Positions 31,954-41,620 of a DNA stretch of 54,882 nucleotides are shown in pieces; position 1 is the stretch's first letter, and each line of letters starts with the position of its first letter. The notes under the pieces were generated by a model, which saw only the letters and a program-made list of their open reading frames with translations, was not told the origin of the DNA and did no database searches. This DNA is from an uncultured Mycoplasmatota bacterium (lineage in GTDB: Bacteria > Bacillota_I > Bacilli_A > RF39 > UBA660), in NCBI GenBank assembly GCA_947576095.1, contig CANPPW010000004.1, positions 1 to 54,882 on the forward strand. The letters run 5' to 3'. Position numbers and translations under genes: made by a program.

Positions 31954-32409
31954 CTATTTATGATAAGATTCATGATTTATAATCTTATAAGATCGATAAA
32001 TTTGCTCCAATAAAACAATTCTAAATAGTTGATGAGGAAAAGTAAGTTTAGAAAATGATAATAAAAGATGGGATCTTTTTTTTATGCTATCATGAACACC
32101 TACTGAACCTCCTATAATAAATATAATGTTAGGATAATGAATAAATATTTTTTCAATTGTATCAGCAAATAACAAAGAAGACATGCTTGTCCCCTCAATT
32201 GCCAAAGTAATAATATAATCTCGACTTGAAATGTATTTTAAAATAGATTCTTTTTCTCTTTCCATTTGGAGAGATGGATTATCTAAATCAACATCGGGTA
32301 CTTCAATAATTTCTAATTTTGTATATCTAGATATTCTTTTTTTATATTCTTCTAATGCTTCTAAATAAAATTTTTCTTTTATCTTTCCAACACATATTAT
32401 TTTTATCAT
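31954..32409 (-). CDS. rlmH: 23S rRNA pseudouridine-1915 N3-methyltransferase RlmH
   Basis: This 151-residue SPOUT-fold enzyme has K-I-K-E, F-I-I-G-G-S-V-G-V-H (knot/SAM site) and the C-terminal F-P-H-Q-L-F-R-I-V-L-L-E-Q-I-Y-R-S-Y-K-I-I, Y-H-K. It methylates pseudouridine 1915 in helix 69. It overlaps walJ by 4 bases (ATGA), the order also found near the Bacillus walKR locus. Confidence 0.96.
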   Translation of the reverse strand: MIKIICVGKIKEKFYLEALEEYKKRISRYTKLEIIEVPDVDLDNPSLQMEREKESILKYISSRDYIITLAIEGTSMSSLLFADTIEKIFIHYPNIIFIIGGSVGVHDSIKKRSHLLLSFSKLTFPHQLFRIVLLEQIYRSYKIINHESYHK

Positions 32410-33170
32410 ACTTCTACTACCTCTGTTGCCACATCTTGTTTAGCGATAGAAATAGAAGGAAAAGTAATATCTTTTTTCTTTAATGTTTGATAAAGAGTAT
32501 CTAAAGCTTTCTTTTCTGTATTGTTTTCATGAGACAAATGAGCTAAAAATACCTTCTTAGTATGATTCCCAATGATTTTAGACAAATAATAGGATGAATC
32601 TATATTCGATAAATGTCCACGATCTCCCAAAATACGTTGTTTTATGTGATAAGGATAATGTCCATTCATAAGCATTTCAACATCGTGATTACTTTCTATA
32701 ATATAAACATCTTTATTGGTTATTTTCTGTAAATTTCTCTCAGAAATATATCCTGTATCAGTCACATAAACAATTTCTTTCCCTTCACTTGTTATTAAAT
32801 ATCCAACAGAATCTTCCGTATCATGTGAGGTTTTAAAAGATTCAATTAAAATAGTATCCAATAGAATTTGATGATCTATAAATACAACTTCTGCATTTAG
32901 TAACACCTCTTTTAAATCTATATATACTTTATATGGCAAATAAATAGTAGGATGATATTTTTTTATAAATACTTTCAAGCCAGCTGTGTGATCAATATGA
33001 CTATGTGTAATAAAAATACTATCAATCATATTAGGTTCCACACCAAGGGTTCTTAGTCTTTTTTCTGTAGCAAGACTAGTAAGACCAATATCAATAAGAA
33101 TATGATGATTCAAACTTGCAATATAGGTACTATTGCCTTTAGATCCACTTGCTAAAACACAAACTTTCAT
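32406..33170 (-). CDS. walJ: WalJ (YycJ)-type metallo-hydrolase
   Basis: This protein of about 254 residues opens with V-L-A-S-G-S-K-G-N-S-T-Y and has the metal site T-H-S-H-I-D-H-T and later E-S-N-H-D. WalJ is a 5'-exonuclease-like metallo-beta-lactamase tied to cell-wall and replication coordination in Bacillota. Two ATGs are possible (33170 or 33179). Neither has an ideal ribosome-binding site, and the first overlaps the M23 gene's stop. No walKR genes are present upstream here. Confidence 0.9.
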   Translation of the reverse strand: MKVCVLASGSKGNSTYIASLNHHILIDIGLTSLATEKRLRTLGVEPNMIDSIFITHSHIDHTAGLKVFIKKYHPTIYLPYKVYIDLKEVLLNAEVVFIDHQILLDTILIESFKTSHDTEDSVGYLITSEGKEIVYVTDTGYISERNLQKITNKDVYIIESNHDVEMLMNGHYPYHIKQRILGDRGHLSNIDSSYYLSKIIGNHTKKVFLAHLSHENNTEKKALDTLYQTLKKKDITFPSISIAKQDVATEVVEV

Positions 33171-33171
33171 T

Positions 33172-34626
33172 TTAACCATGTACCTTATGTGGATTGATAT
33201 TGGTTCCACCTTTCCAAGGAGGTCCCCCTACCCAAAGTTCATAATGAAGGTGTGGCCCTGTAGCTGAACCAGTCATACCCATATCCCCAATTCTCTGACC
33301 TTTGCTTACAACTTGACCCACTTTTACAGATCTTCTAGACATATGGGCATATAGTGTATAATAGCCATTATTATGATTGATAATCGCACAAATTCCATAA
33401 CTAGAATCACAATTTGTAGAATACACAACACCATTATTAGAAGAATAAATAGGAGAACCATATCCTGCAGCAATGTCTAATGCTGGATGAAGCTGTCTAA
33501 TTCTTTTAATAGGATGGATCCGATAAGCATAATTAGAAGTAATCGTATATCCACTAGCTGTTGGCCAAGCCCAGTTTGTTAAAGTACCAACACTTGGAAC
33601 CATTTTTTGACCACGAATCACAACTTCATTAATTGTTGGTTTTAATTCCTCTTTAGATACTGGGTCTACATAAACCATTACATTATTTTCATATTTTATA
33701 TTTTGAACAACTCTCTCCAATCCATTCTCACCTTTTTGAGTAATTAAATCATCTCCAACAAGTCTAGAGGCATCATATTTTTCCTCAATACGATATTTAC
33801 TCTCAATATCTTCTACAACATAAGATTCGACAATTACTTTTACTTGAGGATTTAAATATGAAATTGCAATTTGCTGACCAATATATAAAAGATTCTTTAT
33901 AGATTTGATTTCTGGATTGGAAACTAAAAGTTCTTCTACACTGACTTGATTATTAAAAGCAACTGTTTCTACAGTATCATTTGCATTAACTGTATAATAT
34001 TGTTTTTGAACATTTTCACCAAACAAAAGAAATTGACTGAGTTCTACTTCATCCTGATAAATTTTTTCAGAAACAGGAATATTAACTTCCTTGACTGTAA
34101 TATCATTATTAATATAAATATTTTGGATCATAGATCCTGTCTCTGTAACTGGCATTTGGGTACCATTTTTATAAGCATTATAATTATCAGTTCCTACAAA
34201 AGAGGCAATTGTTTTTTCTAGAGCTTTTTTAAAAATATTTTTATTTAATACATATATTTTAGAATCACCAGATTCTTGTTTAACAGTAAATTGATACCCT
34301 TTCACAGTAAAATCTTTTCTTTTTTTTATTTCATTATAAATTTTCTCTACTGATTGTAAACGATTACGATAAGTAGTAATTCTCTTTACCTCAAGTCCAT
34401 TTGGTGAATATACTTTTTTAACATGCAAAGTTTTTTTGATTTTTTCTCCTTTTTTATCAATATATTTTTCTAATTCATCTTTGGAATGAATTACTCCTAA
34501 TAATTCATCATCTAAATATACACCATAATATGTATCAGGACTTATAATGGGTTTACTACGAAACCCCAATGTAAAAACACAGACAAATAAAAGGACAATA
34601 CTTATGATTGCAATATATTTTTTCAT
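33172..34626 (-). CDS. LysM-G5-M23 peptidoglycan endopeptidase
   Basis: This 484-residue secreted or membrane-anchored protein has an N-terminal hydrophobic helix (3-21), a linker domain to ~200, LysM (about 210-255), a G5 domain (about 264-340) and an M23 peptidase domain (350-480). The metal residues are intact: H380 and D384 in H-P-A-L-D, and H459-L-H461. It should cleave peptide cross-links of peptidoglycan while bound through LysM. It overlaps dnaB by 4 bases and sits directly before walJ, so it shares the replication/wall operon. Confidence 0.92.
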   Translation of the reverse strand: MKKYIAIISIVLLFVCVFTLGFRSKPIISPDTYYGVYLDDELLGVIHSKDELEKYIDKKGEKIKKTLHVKKVYSPNGLEVKRITTYRNRLQSVEKIYNEIKKRKDFTVKGYQFTVKQESGDSKIYVLNKNIFKKALEKTIASFVGTDNYNAYKNGTQMPVTETGSMIQNIYINNDITVKEVNIPVSEKIYQDEVELSQFLLFGENVQKQYYTVNANDTVETVAFNNQVSVEELLVSNPEIKSIKNLLYIGQQIAISYLNPQVKVIVESYVVEDIESKYRIEEKYDASRLVGDDLITQKGENGLERVVQNIKYENNVMVYVDPVSKEELKPTINEVVIRGQKMVPSVGTLTNWAWPTASGYTITSNYAYRIHPIKRIRQLHPALDIAAGYGSPIYSSNNGVVYSTNCDSSYGICAIINHNNGYYTLYAHMSRRSVKVGQVVSKGQRIGDMGMTGSATGPHLHYELWVGGPPWKGGTNINPHKVHG

Positions 34627-35972
34627 GAATCACCAACTCTTTCATTTGCTACATTTACAAAAGTAGATGTATTTCTTTTAAAAATCAAATCAATTGTTGT
34701 AGTAGGACCACTTCTGTGTTTTCCAATAATAAATTCACTTCGACTTGTATTTTCATCAATCGCTGCCTCTTTATTATAATAATCATCTCTATAAAGAAAA
34801 GCAACAATATCAGCATCTTGTTCAATAGATCCAGATTCTCTTAAATCACTCAAAATAGGTCTTTTTTCATCTCTGCCTTCTACACTACGAGAAAGCTGGG
34901 CGAGAGCTATAACAGGTACCTCTAACTCCATTGCTAGTGTTTTTAATGATCTTGATATTTCACTAACCTCTTGCTGGCGATTTCCGGCATATTTTGTACC
35001 TCCACTAATCAATTGCAAATAATCGATAATAATAGCACCCAAATTTTTTTGAGTAGAGGCAAGTCTTCGACATTTAGCACGAATTTCACCAATATTCATT
35101 CCTGGGGTATCATCTATAAATACTTTCGTTTCAGAAAGTTTACTACAGGCTGCTTCTAATTTTTTCCAATCTTCATGATTAAATCTCGCATTTTTCATTT
35201 TAGAAAGTTCTATTTGTCCCGCTGAAGCAATCATACGATTAGCAAGTTGCTCAGCACTCATTTCCATATTAAAAAGGGCTACTGCTTTATCATTTAATTT
35301 TGAAATATTAACTGCTAAATTGAGGGCAAAAGCTGTCTTTCCCATAGCTGGTCTAGCAGCAATGATAATCAGTTCATTTTCATGAAATCCACTAGTTACT
35401 TTATCCAAATCATAAAACCCTGTAGAAATTCCAGTAACTTCACCACGGTTTTGTGAAAGTTTTTCTAAATCAGATTGTGCCTTCATTAAAACTTCAGTAA
35501 TCGATTTAAATTCTGTCCCTTTTCTTGTTTTCACTACATTTAAAATTTTCTTTTCAGCGGTATCTAATACATTGCTTATATCCTCTTTAGCATTATAAGC
35601 ATCTGTAGCAATTTCATTTGCTTCATGTATTAAACGTCTTAAAATTGCTTTTTCTTCAACAATTTTAATATATTCATCTATATTGGAGGCACTAGGAACA
35701 GAAGATACGATTTCTGTTAAATATTCTACGCCACCAATGCTATTTAAATACTTCTTTTTTTCTAACATTTCTGTTGCAGTTGTCATATCAATGGGAACAT
35801 TCTTCTCAGATAAGTCTACTAAAACTTCAAATATTTTACTATGTGCATCTAAATAAAAGAGTTCCTTTTGAAGAGTTTCTACACCTCTTTGCAAAGCATA
35901 CTTTGATAAAAACATAGCTCCCAATACAGATTGTTCAGCTGAAACATTATGTGGAATATTTCTTTCTGTCAT
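34623..35972 (-). CDS. dnaB: Replicative DNA helicase
   Basis: This 449-residue DnaB-family hexameric helicase (called DnaC in Bacillus) has an N-terminal domain beginning P-H-N-x-x-A-E-Q-S-V-L-G, Walker A A-R-P-A-M-G-K-T-A, and the later I-I-D-Y-L-Q-L-I, R-S-x-E-G-R-D-x-K-R-P and D-L-R-E-S-G-x-I-E-Q-D-A-D motifs. It unwinds DNA at forks. It is 6 bases after rplI, the ancestral gdpP-rplI-dnaC order. Confidence 0.97.
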   Translation of the reverse strand: MTERNIPHNVSAEQSVLGAMFLSKYALQRGVETLQKELFYLDAHSKIFEVLVDLSEKNVPIDMTTATEMLEKKKYLNSIGGVEYLTEIVSSVPSASNIDEYIKIVEEKAILRRLIHEANEIATDAYNAKEDISNVLDTAEKKILNVVKTRKGTEFKSITEVLMKAQSDLEKLSQNRGEVTGISTGFYDLDKVTSGFHENELIIIAARPAMGKTAFALNLAVNISKLNDKAVALFNMEMSAEQLANRMIASAGQIELSKMKNARFNHEDWKKLEAACSKLSETKVFIDDTPGMNIGEIRAKCRRLASTQKNLGAIIIDYLQLISGGTKYAGNRQQEVSEISRSLKTLAMELEVPVIALAQLSRSVEGRDEKRPILSDLRESGSIEQDADIVAFLYRDDYYNKEAAIDENTSRSEFIIGKHRSGPTTTIDLIFKRNTSTFVNVANERVGDS

Positions 35973-35978
35973 ATGGTT

Positions 35979-36422
35979 TTACTTCTCCTTAACAAGTTCT
36001 ATTCTTACAATCGCTTCTACTTCTTTATGAAGTTCAATACATACATTATGAAATCCAAGAGATGTAAGTTCATTATCTAATTTAATCTTTTTCTTATCAA
36101 TTAGAATATCATTTTTTTTAAGTTCATTTACAATTTGTTTTGTACTAACACTACCAAATACACGATCTGCTGCTCCTGTTTTTACAGCCATTTTAATTTT
36201 TAATTTTTCTAATTGTTCTTTTAATTTTTGACACTGTTGTTTTTCTAAAGCATCTTTAAGGGCTTTTTCTTCAACTTCTTTATGAAGACGAGTAAGACTC
36301 CCTTCTGTAGCCACCACTGCCGAACCACTTTTTATAAGAAAGTTAGCATACCCATTAGCAACTTCTTTTACTTCTCCCTTTTTTCCTTGTTTTTTAACAT
36401 CTTTTAAAAATATAATTTTCAT
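35979..36422 (-). CDS. rplI: 50S ribosomal protein L9
   Basis: This 147-residue L9 has the M-K-x-I-x-L-K-D-V-x-x-x-G-K-K-G-E-V-x-x-V-x-x-G-Y-A-x-N-x-L start, a long linking helix and a C-terminal domain. It lies between the GdpP-like gene and dnaB, with 6-10 base gaps. Confidence 0.97.
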   Translation of the reverse strand: MKIIFLKDVKKQGKKGEVKEVANGYANFLIKSGSAVVATEGSLTRLHKEVEEKALKDALEKQQCQKLKEQLEKLKIKMAVKTGAADRVFGSVSTKQIVNELKKNDILIDKKKIKLDNELTSLGFHNVCIELHKEVEAIVRIELVKEK

Positions 36423-36432
36423 ACTTTCACCT

Positions 36433-37398
36433 CTATTTCAACATGTTTTCAATCTTTATTTTTATTTTAGATAGACTTTGTCCTTCTACCCTTGCAGCAG
36501 CATCCGTTTTATGGCCACCACCACCAAATTGTTTCATTACTTTTTCAACATTTATTTTTCCTAATGATCTTGCACTAATACCGATAATTCCCTTTTCAAC
36601 ATGACCTATTGCAAAAGAAGCCTCTACATCTTCAATCTGCAAAAGTTCTTCTGCTATTTTAGCAAGTTCACTTCCTTTATGAATGTTATTATCAAGCATA
36701 CATAATATCATATTTTCATTAATCATATAGCTATTTTTTAAAAGTTTCTGTCTCCGTATAAATGTTTTTTTATTTTCTTGAAATAATTCCTGTTTCACAA
36801 CATTATCTGCACCATTTTCCATTAAATATGCACCAGCCAAATATGTATTGGTTGTTGTTTTTATATTAAAGTTATTCGTATCAATATACATCCCAGCTAA
36901 CATAATAGTTGCAACAACTGGTTCTATAGTCTGCTTTTCTAGTTTTAAAAAATCAACAATAATTTCAACTGTACTAGAAACACTTGTTTTAATATAATCT
37001 AAATCTGTATCTGAAATAATATTTTCTCCCTTAATATGATGGTCTATAATTACAACACTACCTACATTATCAATTAAATAAGGTACTTCAACCATCTCTT
37101 TTTTATGTACATCTAAAATAATTAAAAGTGTATGTGGGGTTGCTAAATCTAGAGCTTCCATGCTATCTATAAAAGAGAATTTTCTTTTTCTAGTAATTTT
37201 TTCTAATGCCTTAGAGATAGAATCATCTTGTTCTGATTTATTTGTAATAATAAAAACATTTTTATTATATTTTTCAATAATTTCATAAAGTCCCAAAGAT
37301 GCACCAAATCCATCTAAATCCATATATCTATGTGTCATAATACATATGGATTCTGCTTTTTTGATCATCCCTTTTAGTCTATCAAAGAAAGTAATCAT
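36433..37398 (-). CDS. DHH/DHHA1 phosphodiesterase, short GdpP-like form
   Basis: This 321-residue protein consists only of the DHH and DHHA1 domains. Metal residues are visible: H23 and D27/D29 in [10 protein letters not shown]96, and D119-H-H. It has [11 protein letters not shown] near the C-terminus. Position directly before rplI-dnaB is that of gdpP, the c-di-AMP phosphodiesterase. The two membrane helices, PAS and degenerate GGDEF domains of GdpP are absent. It probably degrades c-di-AMP or pApA/nanoRNA in the cytoplasm; which one cannot be decided. It has a GAGGTGG site and its own promoter. Confidence 0.85.
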   Translation of the reverse strand: MITFFDRLKGMIKKAESICIMTHRYMDLDGFGASLGLYEIIEKYNKNVFIITNKSEQDDSISKALEKITRKRKFSFIDSMEALDLATPHTLLIILDVHKKEMVEVPYLIDNVGSVVIIDHHIKGENIISDTDLDYIKTSVSSTVEIIVDFLKLEKQTIEPVVATIMLAGMYIDTNNFNIKTTTNTYLAGAYLMENGADNVVKQELFQENKKTFIRRQKLLKNSYMINENMILCMLDNNIHKGSELAKIAEELLQIEDVEASFAIGHVEKGIIGISARSLGKINVEKVMKQFGGGGHKTDAAARVEGQSLSKIKIKIENMLK

Positions 37399-37420
37399 CT
37401 TACCACCTCACATATTTTAT

Positions 37421-37449
37421 ATTATACTATATTTTTTATATCTTGTCTT
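37421..37449 (-). promoter_or_regulatory. Promoter of the phosphodiesterase-rplI-dnaB operon
   Basis: Minus-strand AAGACA, 17 bases, perfect TATAAT, about 22 bases before the ATG at 37398. The -35 box is weak. Confidence 0.5.
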
Positions 37450-37480
37450 TATTATCCGAAAAAGGCATAGAAAAAAGAGG

Positions 37481-38188
37481 TTAGAAACCCCATCTTTTAA
37501 CATTAAACTCAACATTTTTATAAGAAAGTGCTTTTTCACTTGCTGCATCAATTGCTAAATCAATGTGAACATTTCCATTTTTCCATGCAGCTATCATACT
37601 TCCCCCTGTATCTAAAACAATACCATGAAAATTACCAGATGTATGATTTACTTCAATGATAGTTCCTACTGGAAATTTAGCATGAGCAGCCGAAAGAATA
37701 CGAACTGTTCCATAAGTATTATCATTATAATAAACACTTTTCTTAAGATCATACCCACTACTCGTTTTACAAACTGAGCGGTTAGGACAATTATAATACA
37801 TCGTCATAATCCCTATAAAAGAAGATCCTGTATTCACATTAGATGAAGTAGGAGCTACTTTTTTTTCTACGTATGTTCCAATTTCTATCACTTCATTTAT
37901 AGGATTTTTAATAACCCTTGAAATTCCATTATCATTATTTCGGACTATATATCCATCTTCACCCTTTACGAGAATGGATGTATCTCCATTTGGTTTTGTA
38001 TGATTGTATCTGATTTCTGTTTTATGAGCAATGACTTCTGTTGTCATATTTAAACTCATATTTTTATTTGTATTCTCACAAACAATTTTGTCTTCTTTAT
38101 AAATTCCTAAAAAGGATACAAAAGACACAAACAGAAAACCTATCCATTTTAGAATTAGATCAATCAAGAATAGATTCATTTGTTTCAC
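37481..38188 (-). CDS. 3D-domain cell-wall protein (YabE-like)
   Basis: This 235-residue protein has an N-terminal membrane helix (about 7-27), a G5-like middle region and a C-terminal 3D domain. That domain contains A-A-H-A-K-F-P-V-G-T, V-L-D-T-G-G and H-I-D-L-A-I-D, whose Asp residues define the family. 3D domains resemble the MltA/Rpf lytic transglycosylase fold. In Bacillus, yabE follows metS and yabD (tatD). Here the order metG-tatD-this gene is the same, supporting orthology, though it is shorter than YabE. Confidence 0.87.
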   Translation of the reverse strand: MKQMNLFLIDLILKWIGFLFVSFVSFLGIYKEDKIVCENTNKNMSLNMTTEVIAHKTEIRYNHTKPNGDTSILVKGEDGYIVRNNDNGISRVIKNPINEVIEIGTYVEKKVAPTSSNVNTGSSFIGIMTMYYNCPNRSVCKTSSGYDLKKSVYYNDNTYGTVRILSAAHAKFPVGTIIEVNHTSGNFHGIVLDTGGSMIAAWKNGNVHIDLAIDAASEKALSYKNVEFNVKRWGF

Positions 38189-38217
38189 CTCATATTTAAG
38201 TTAACAACAAAATTCTA

Positions 38218-38973
38218 TCATAATTTAATAGGCAAGTCAAATTGGCATATTGCATTATCTGTAGTCTTTTCCAATACCATTTCTAAAGTAAGGCCTTTAA
38301 TTTCGGCAATTTTTTGTGCAACATAATACACATTAAAAGGCTCATTGACTTTTCCCCTAAATGGTTCTGGTGAAAGATATGGACTATCTGTTTCTAACAG
38401 CAAATATCTGATATCTATATCTTGTACCACTTCTTTAAGTTTTATACCATTTTTAAATGTTACTACACCTCCTATACCAAACATAACATGAAATTTTTGA
38501 AATCTTTTTGCCATTTCTATACTATAACTATAACAATGCAAAACAATTTTTATACAATCAATCTTTTCTTCCTCTAATATATTATATGTATCTATTGCGG
38601 CATCTCTACTATGAATAACCACCGTTTTTTGATATTTTTTGGCAAGGGTTAATTGTTTTTTAAACCATTTTTTTTGTAAATCCTTACAATCTAAATCATA
38701 ATGATAATCAAGTCCGATTTCCCCAATTCCTACAATTTTAGGATGATTTAGATGTTTTTCAATATATTCTAAATGTTCATCTAAAGCACTTAAAACTTCC
38801 TCTGGATGAATTCCAATAGTTCCATAAACGTTAGAATACTGTTCTATTATTTTTAATACAAATTCATTCGTTTTTTGATTACATCCACTTACAATGATTT
38901 TCCCATTACCCATTTTTTGAATAATTTCGTCAAGATTTTCAAAATTGTCTAAATGACAGTGTGTATCAATCAT
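38218..38973 (-). CDS. tatD: TatD-family metal-dependent DNase
   Basis: This 251-residue TIM-barrel hydrolase has M-I-D-T-H-C-H-L-D, G-x-I-G-L-D-Y-H-Y-D, V-I-H-S-R-D-A, L-H-C-Y-S and L-E-T-D-S-P-Y-L. These give the full metal-binding set of TatD/YcfH nucleases. It lies between metG and the 3D-domain gene as in Bacillus. Confidence 0.96.
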   Translation of the reverse strand: MIDTHCHLDNFENLDEIIQKMGNGKIIVSGCNQKTNEFVLKIIEQYSNVYGTIGIHPEEVLSALDEHLEYIEKHLNHPKIVGIGEIGLDYHYDLDCKDLQKKWFKKQLTLAKKYQKTVVIHSRDAAIDTYNILEEEKIDCIKIVLHCYSYSIEMAKRFQKFHVMFGIGGVVTFKNGIKLKEVVQDIDIRYLLLETDSPYLSPEPFRGKVNEPFNVYYVAQKIAEIKGLTLEMVLEKTTDNAICQFDLPIKL

Positions 38974-39023
38974 AACTTTTCCTTCTTTCCATAAAAAAAT
39001 TATACCATTATAAGTATAATTTT

Positions 39024-39197
39024 CTATTCATTTAATAATCTTATTTTTATATAACGTATAATCACTACTACTAAAAATACAAAATAAACAAAATCTAATA
39101 ATTTAAAATCTATTATCAAGTTTCCTATAACAAGTAAGGTTAATACCGTAAACAAAAGCACTACATATTTGTCACTAATTTTATTTTCTCCAAACAT
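39024..39197 (-). CDS. Small membrane protein, 57 residues
   Basis: A frame starting at the ATG at 39195-39197 behind GAGAGGG encodes a 57-residue protein. It has a polar 10-residue N-terminus, two hydrophobic stretches (about 11-28 and 34-48) and a basic end (R-Y-I-K-I-R). It occupies most of the 320-base gap between metG and tatD on the operon strand and would otherwise be unexplained. No known family. The ribosome-binding site and membrane pattern argue that it is real. Confidence 0.6.
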   Translation of the reverse strand: MFGENKISDKYVVLLFTVLTLLVIGNLIIDFKLLDFVYFVFLVVVIIRYIKIRLLNE

Positions 39198-39297
39198 GCC
39201 TATCCCTCTCTATTTTTTACGACATATTCAATATATCATACCTATATAGAGAATTTCAAACGTTTTAAATCCAATTGTTTCGACAATTTACACAGTT

Positions 39298-40863
39298 TTA
39301 CAGATTTTCAACCTGCTTTAATTTTTCTTCTTTATCAATTCTTAAAAATAATGGTTTTGGCTCATTTAATTTTAAATCAATATCAAGCCCATTAAAACCT
39401 TCTATAGAATCTATAAAACGATTATTTGTATTTAATTGACGAAATATTTCGTCAGCTGTATCTGGCAAAAAGGCTTGCAACAATATCGCAGAACTACGAA
39501 TAGATTCTAATAAATTATATAAAACGGTAGCAAGTCTTTCTTTTTTATTTTCTTCTTTTGCAAGAACCCAAGGCATTGTTTCATCAATATATTTATTACA
39601 TTTTCTTAAAACAGAAAAAATTTCATCCAATGCTTCTGCAACTTTTAGCTCATTCATAGCAGTATCTACTTTACCTGGCATCTGCCTTACAGCGGTAATC
39701 AAATCTTTATCTATTTCTTCAAAAGCAGTTGGTTTTACAATAATACCATCAAAATATTTATGGGCCATAGATATTGTCCTATTTACTAAATTTCCAAGGA
39801 TATTTGCTAAATCAGAATTGATTCTATCAATTAAAAGTTCATATGTTATTGTTCCATCATTTGCATAGGGAATTTCATGAAGTAAATAATAACGAATTTC
39901 ATCAATTCCAAATTGTTCTACTAAATCATCAGCATATAATACATTTCCTTTTGATTTGCTCATCTTATCATTTCCACATAAAACCCAAGGATGACCAAAG
40001 ATTTGTTTTGGTAATGGTAAATCCAGCGCCATTAACATAATAGGCCAATATATTGTATGAAATCTTAAAATATCTTTTCCTATCAAATGAATATCTGCAG
40101 GCCAATATTTATTAAATTCAGAAGACTGGATATCTTTATCTGGATCGTATCCCAAAAAGGTAATGTAATTAGAAAGTGCATCTATCCATACATAAATGAC
40201 ATGTGCATCATTAAAAGAAACAGGGATTCCCCATTTAAATGATGTTCTAGATACACATAAATCTTGTAAACCAGGTTTAATAAAATTATTCATAATTTCA
40301 TTTTTTCTAGATTCTGGTTTAATAAAATCAGGATGTGATTCAATATGTTCAATCAAACGGTCTGCATACTTGCTAAGACGGAAAAAGTATGCTTCTTCTT
40401 CTGCCTTATGTACATCTCTACCACAATCAGGACACTTGCCATCTACAAGCTGGGACTCAGTAAAAAAAGATTCACATGGTGTACAATATAATCCTTCATA
40501 TTTTCCAAGATAAATATCTCCTTGATCATATAATTTTTTGAAGATTTTTTGTACAATTTCTTCATGCGTTGGATTGGTGGTTCTTACAAATTTATCAAAA
40601 CTTGTATTTAGACAACTCCAAACTCGGCGTACTTCTAGCGAAATCTCATCAACAAATTCTTGGGGACTTTTCTTTACTATATCTGCTTTTTGTTCAATTT
40701 TTTGACCATGTTCATCTGTCCCTGTCTGAAAGTAAACATCATACCCCATTAATCTTTTGTATCTAGCAATCGCATCTGCTAAAACGATTTCATAGGTGTT
40801 TCCAATATGTGGTTTTCCTGATGTATAAGCAATAGCTGTAGAAATATAAAATGTTTTATTCAT
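39298..40863 (-). CDS. metG: Methionyl-tRNA synthetase
   Basis: This 521-residue class I synthetase has the P-H-I-G-N signature near the N-terminus and K300-M-S-K-S304. A zinc knuckle (Y-C-T-P-C … K-C-P-D-C) lies between, and the anticodon-binding domain follows. The C-terminal EMAP/Trbp111 tRNA-binding extension of longer MetRS forms is missing. It is expressed behind dut, and the T-box upstream of dut has a Met (AUG) specifier, fitting control by uncharged tRNA-Met. Confidence 0.97.
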   Translation of the reverse strand: MNKTFYISTAIAYTSGKPHIGNTYEIVLADAIARYKRLMGYDVYFQTGTDEHGQKIEQKADIVKKSPQEFVDEISLEVRRVWSCLNTSFDKFVRTTNPTHEEIVQKIFKKLYDQGDIYLGKYEGLYCTPCESFFTESQLVDGKCPDCGRDVHKAEEEAYFFRLSKYADRLIEHIESHPDFIKPESRKNEIMNNFIKPGLQDLCVSRTSFKWGIPVSFNDAHVIYVWIDALSNYITFLGYDPDKDIQSSEFNKYWPADIHLIGKDILRFHTIYWPIMLMALDLPLPKQIFGHPWVLCGNDKMSKSKGNVLYADDLVEQFGIDEIRYYLLHEIPYANDGTITYELLIDRINSDLANILGNLVNRTISMAHKYFDGIIVKPTAFEEIDKDLITAVRQMPGKVDTAMNELKVAEALDEIFSVLRKCNKYIDETMPWVLAKEENKKERLATVLYNLLESIRSSAILLQAFLPDTADEIFRQLNTNNRFIDSIEGFNGLDIDLKLNEPKPLFLRIDKEEKLKQVENL

Positions 40864-40912
40864 AATATTATCCTTACAATCTTATAGAAATAATCTACTG
40901 ATTGTTTCCTTT

Positions 40913-41398
40913 CTAAACACGTTTTTCATCTGTACTACCATATCCACCTTGGCGGATTATGGAAGGCTCTTTATCATCATCTGTAACAAAATATGGTACA
41001 AATATTCCCTGACAAATGGCCTGTCCCCTTTGTACTATAAAATCTTCTTTACCTTGGTTTTGTAAACATATAAATAAATGTCCTTCATTAGATTTATTAT
41101 TATAGTAATCAGCATCCACAATTCCCACCTGATTTGTAAATCTTATATTATATTTAAATCCCATACTACTACGCTCAACCATCAAGAGCATTTCACCTAG
41201 ATTCATAGAAACTTTAATTCCAAGAGGTATTTTCTTAATTTCATTAGGATGTAATGTAAAATCAAATAATGCCTCAAAATCATATCCTGCACTTTTCTTT
41301 GTTTTTCTTTCTGGAACAGAATAACTATTATAAAGTTCTAAATCATCTTTTACATCTTTCTGAAATTGATTAAAACTAATTTTTTCAAATTTTCTCAT
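40913..41398 (-). CDS. dut: dUTP diphosphatase, trimeric type
   Basis: This 161-residue protein has the five dUTPase motifs in order: S-A-G-Y-D-F, R-S-S-M-G-F, G-I-V-D-A-D-Y-Y, the Q-x-x-F-V-P-Y region, and a C-terminal R-Q-G-G-Y-G-S-T. It hydrolyses dUTP to dUMP, keeping uracil out of DNA. It is a somewhat extended form with an insertion in the third motif. It directly follows the T-box and precedes metG by 49 bases, so it is under the same tRNA-Met control. Confidence 0.93.
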   Translation of the reverse strand: MRKFEKISFNQFQKDVKDDLELYNSYSVPERKTKKSAGYDFEALFDFTLHPNEIKKIPLGIKVSMNLGEMLLMVERSSMGFKYNIRFTNQVGIVDADYYNNKSNEGHLFICLQNQGKEDFIVQRGQAICQGIFVPYFVTDDDKEPSIIRQGGYGSTDEKRV

Positions 41399-41411
41399 AC
41401 TTCCTCCTATA

Positions 41412-41606
41412 AGTAAAAAAATATTCTAAATTAAGGACGAAAAACCGCGGTACCACCTTATTTCATAGAATATTCTTGCACTCTTTATATAACGCATGTA
41501 TGCGGCCATTGGCAACTCCAGAATCATTTAAAATAGTTTTCTTTGTTTATTTTCACCAATCATAAACTCTCTATAAAATTCCACTATTTCTCTTTCCTTC
41601 ATAGTT
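41412..41606 (-). promoter_or_regulatory. T-box riboswitch, methionine specifier
   Basis: The minus-strand leader of dut-metG contains the T-box sequence AAGGTGGTACCGCGG (41445-41459). A competing terminator (AATATTCTA…TAGAATATT, T7 tail) spans 41415-41478. Stem I is formed by AACT/AGTT, GAA/TTC and AAATAGT/ACTATTT. Its specifier loop reads TAAATGA, so the codon is AUG followed by A. The apical part has a GTTTA/TAAAC hairpin with the GGTGAAA loop. Uncharged tRNA-Met would stabilise the antiterminator and switch on both genes. Confidence 0.92.
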
Positions 41607-41620
41607 TTTTAAACAATATA

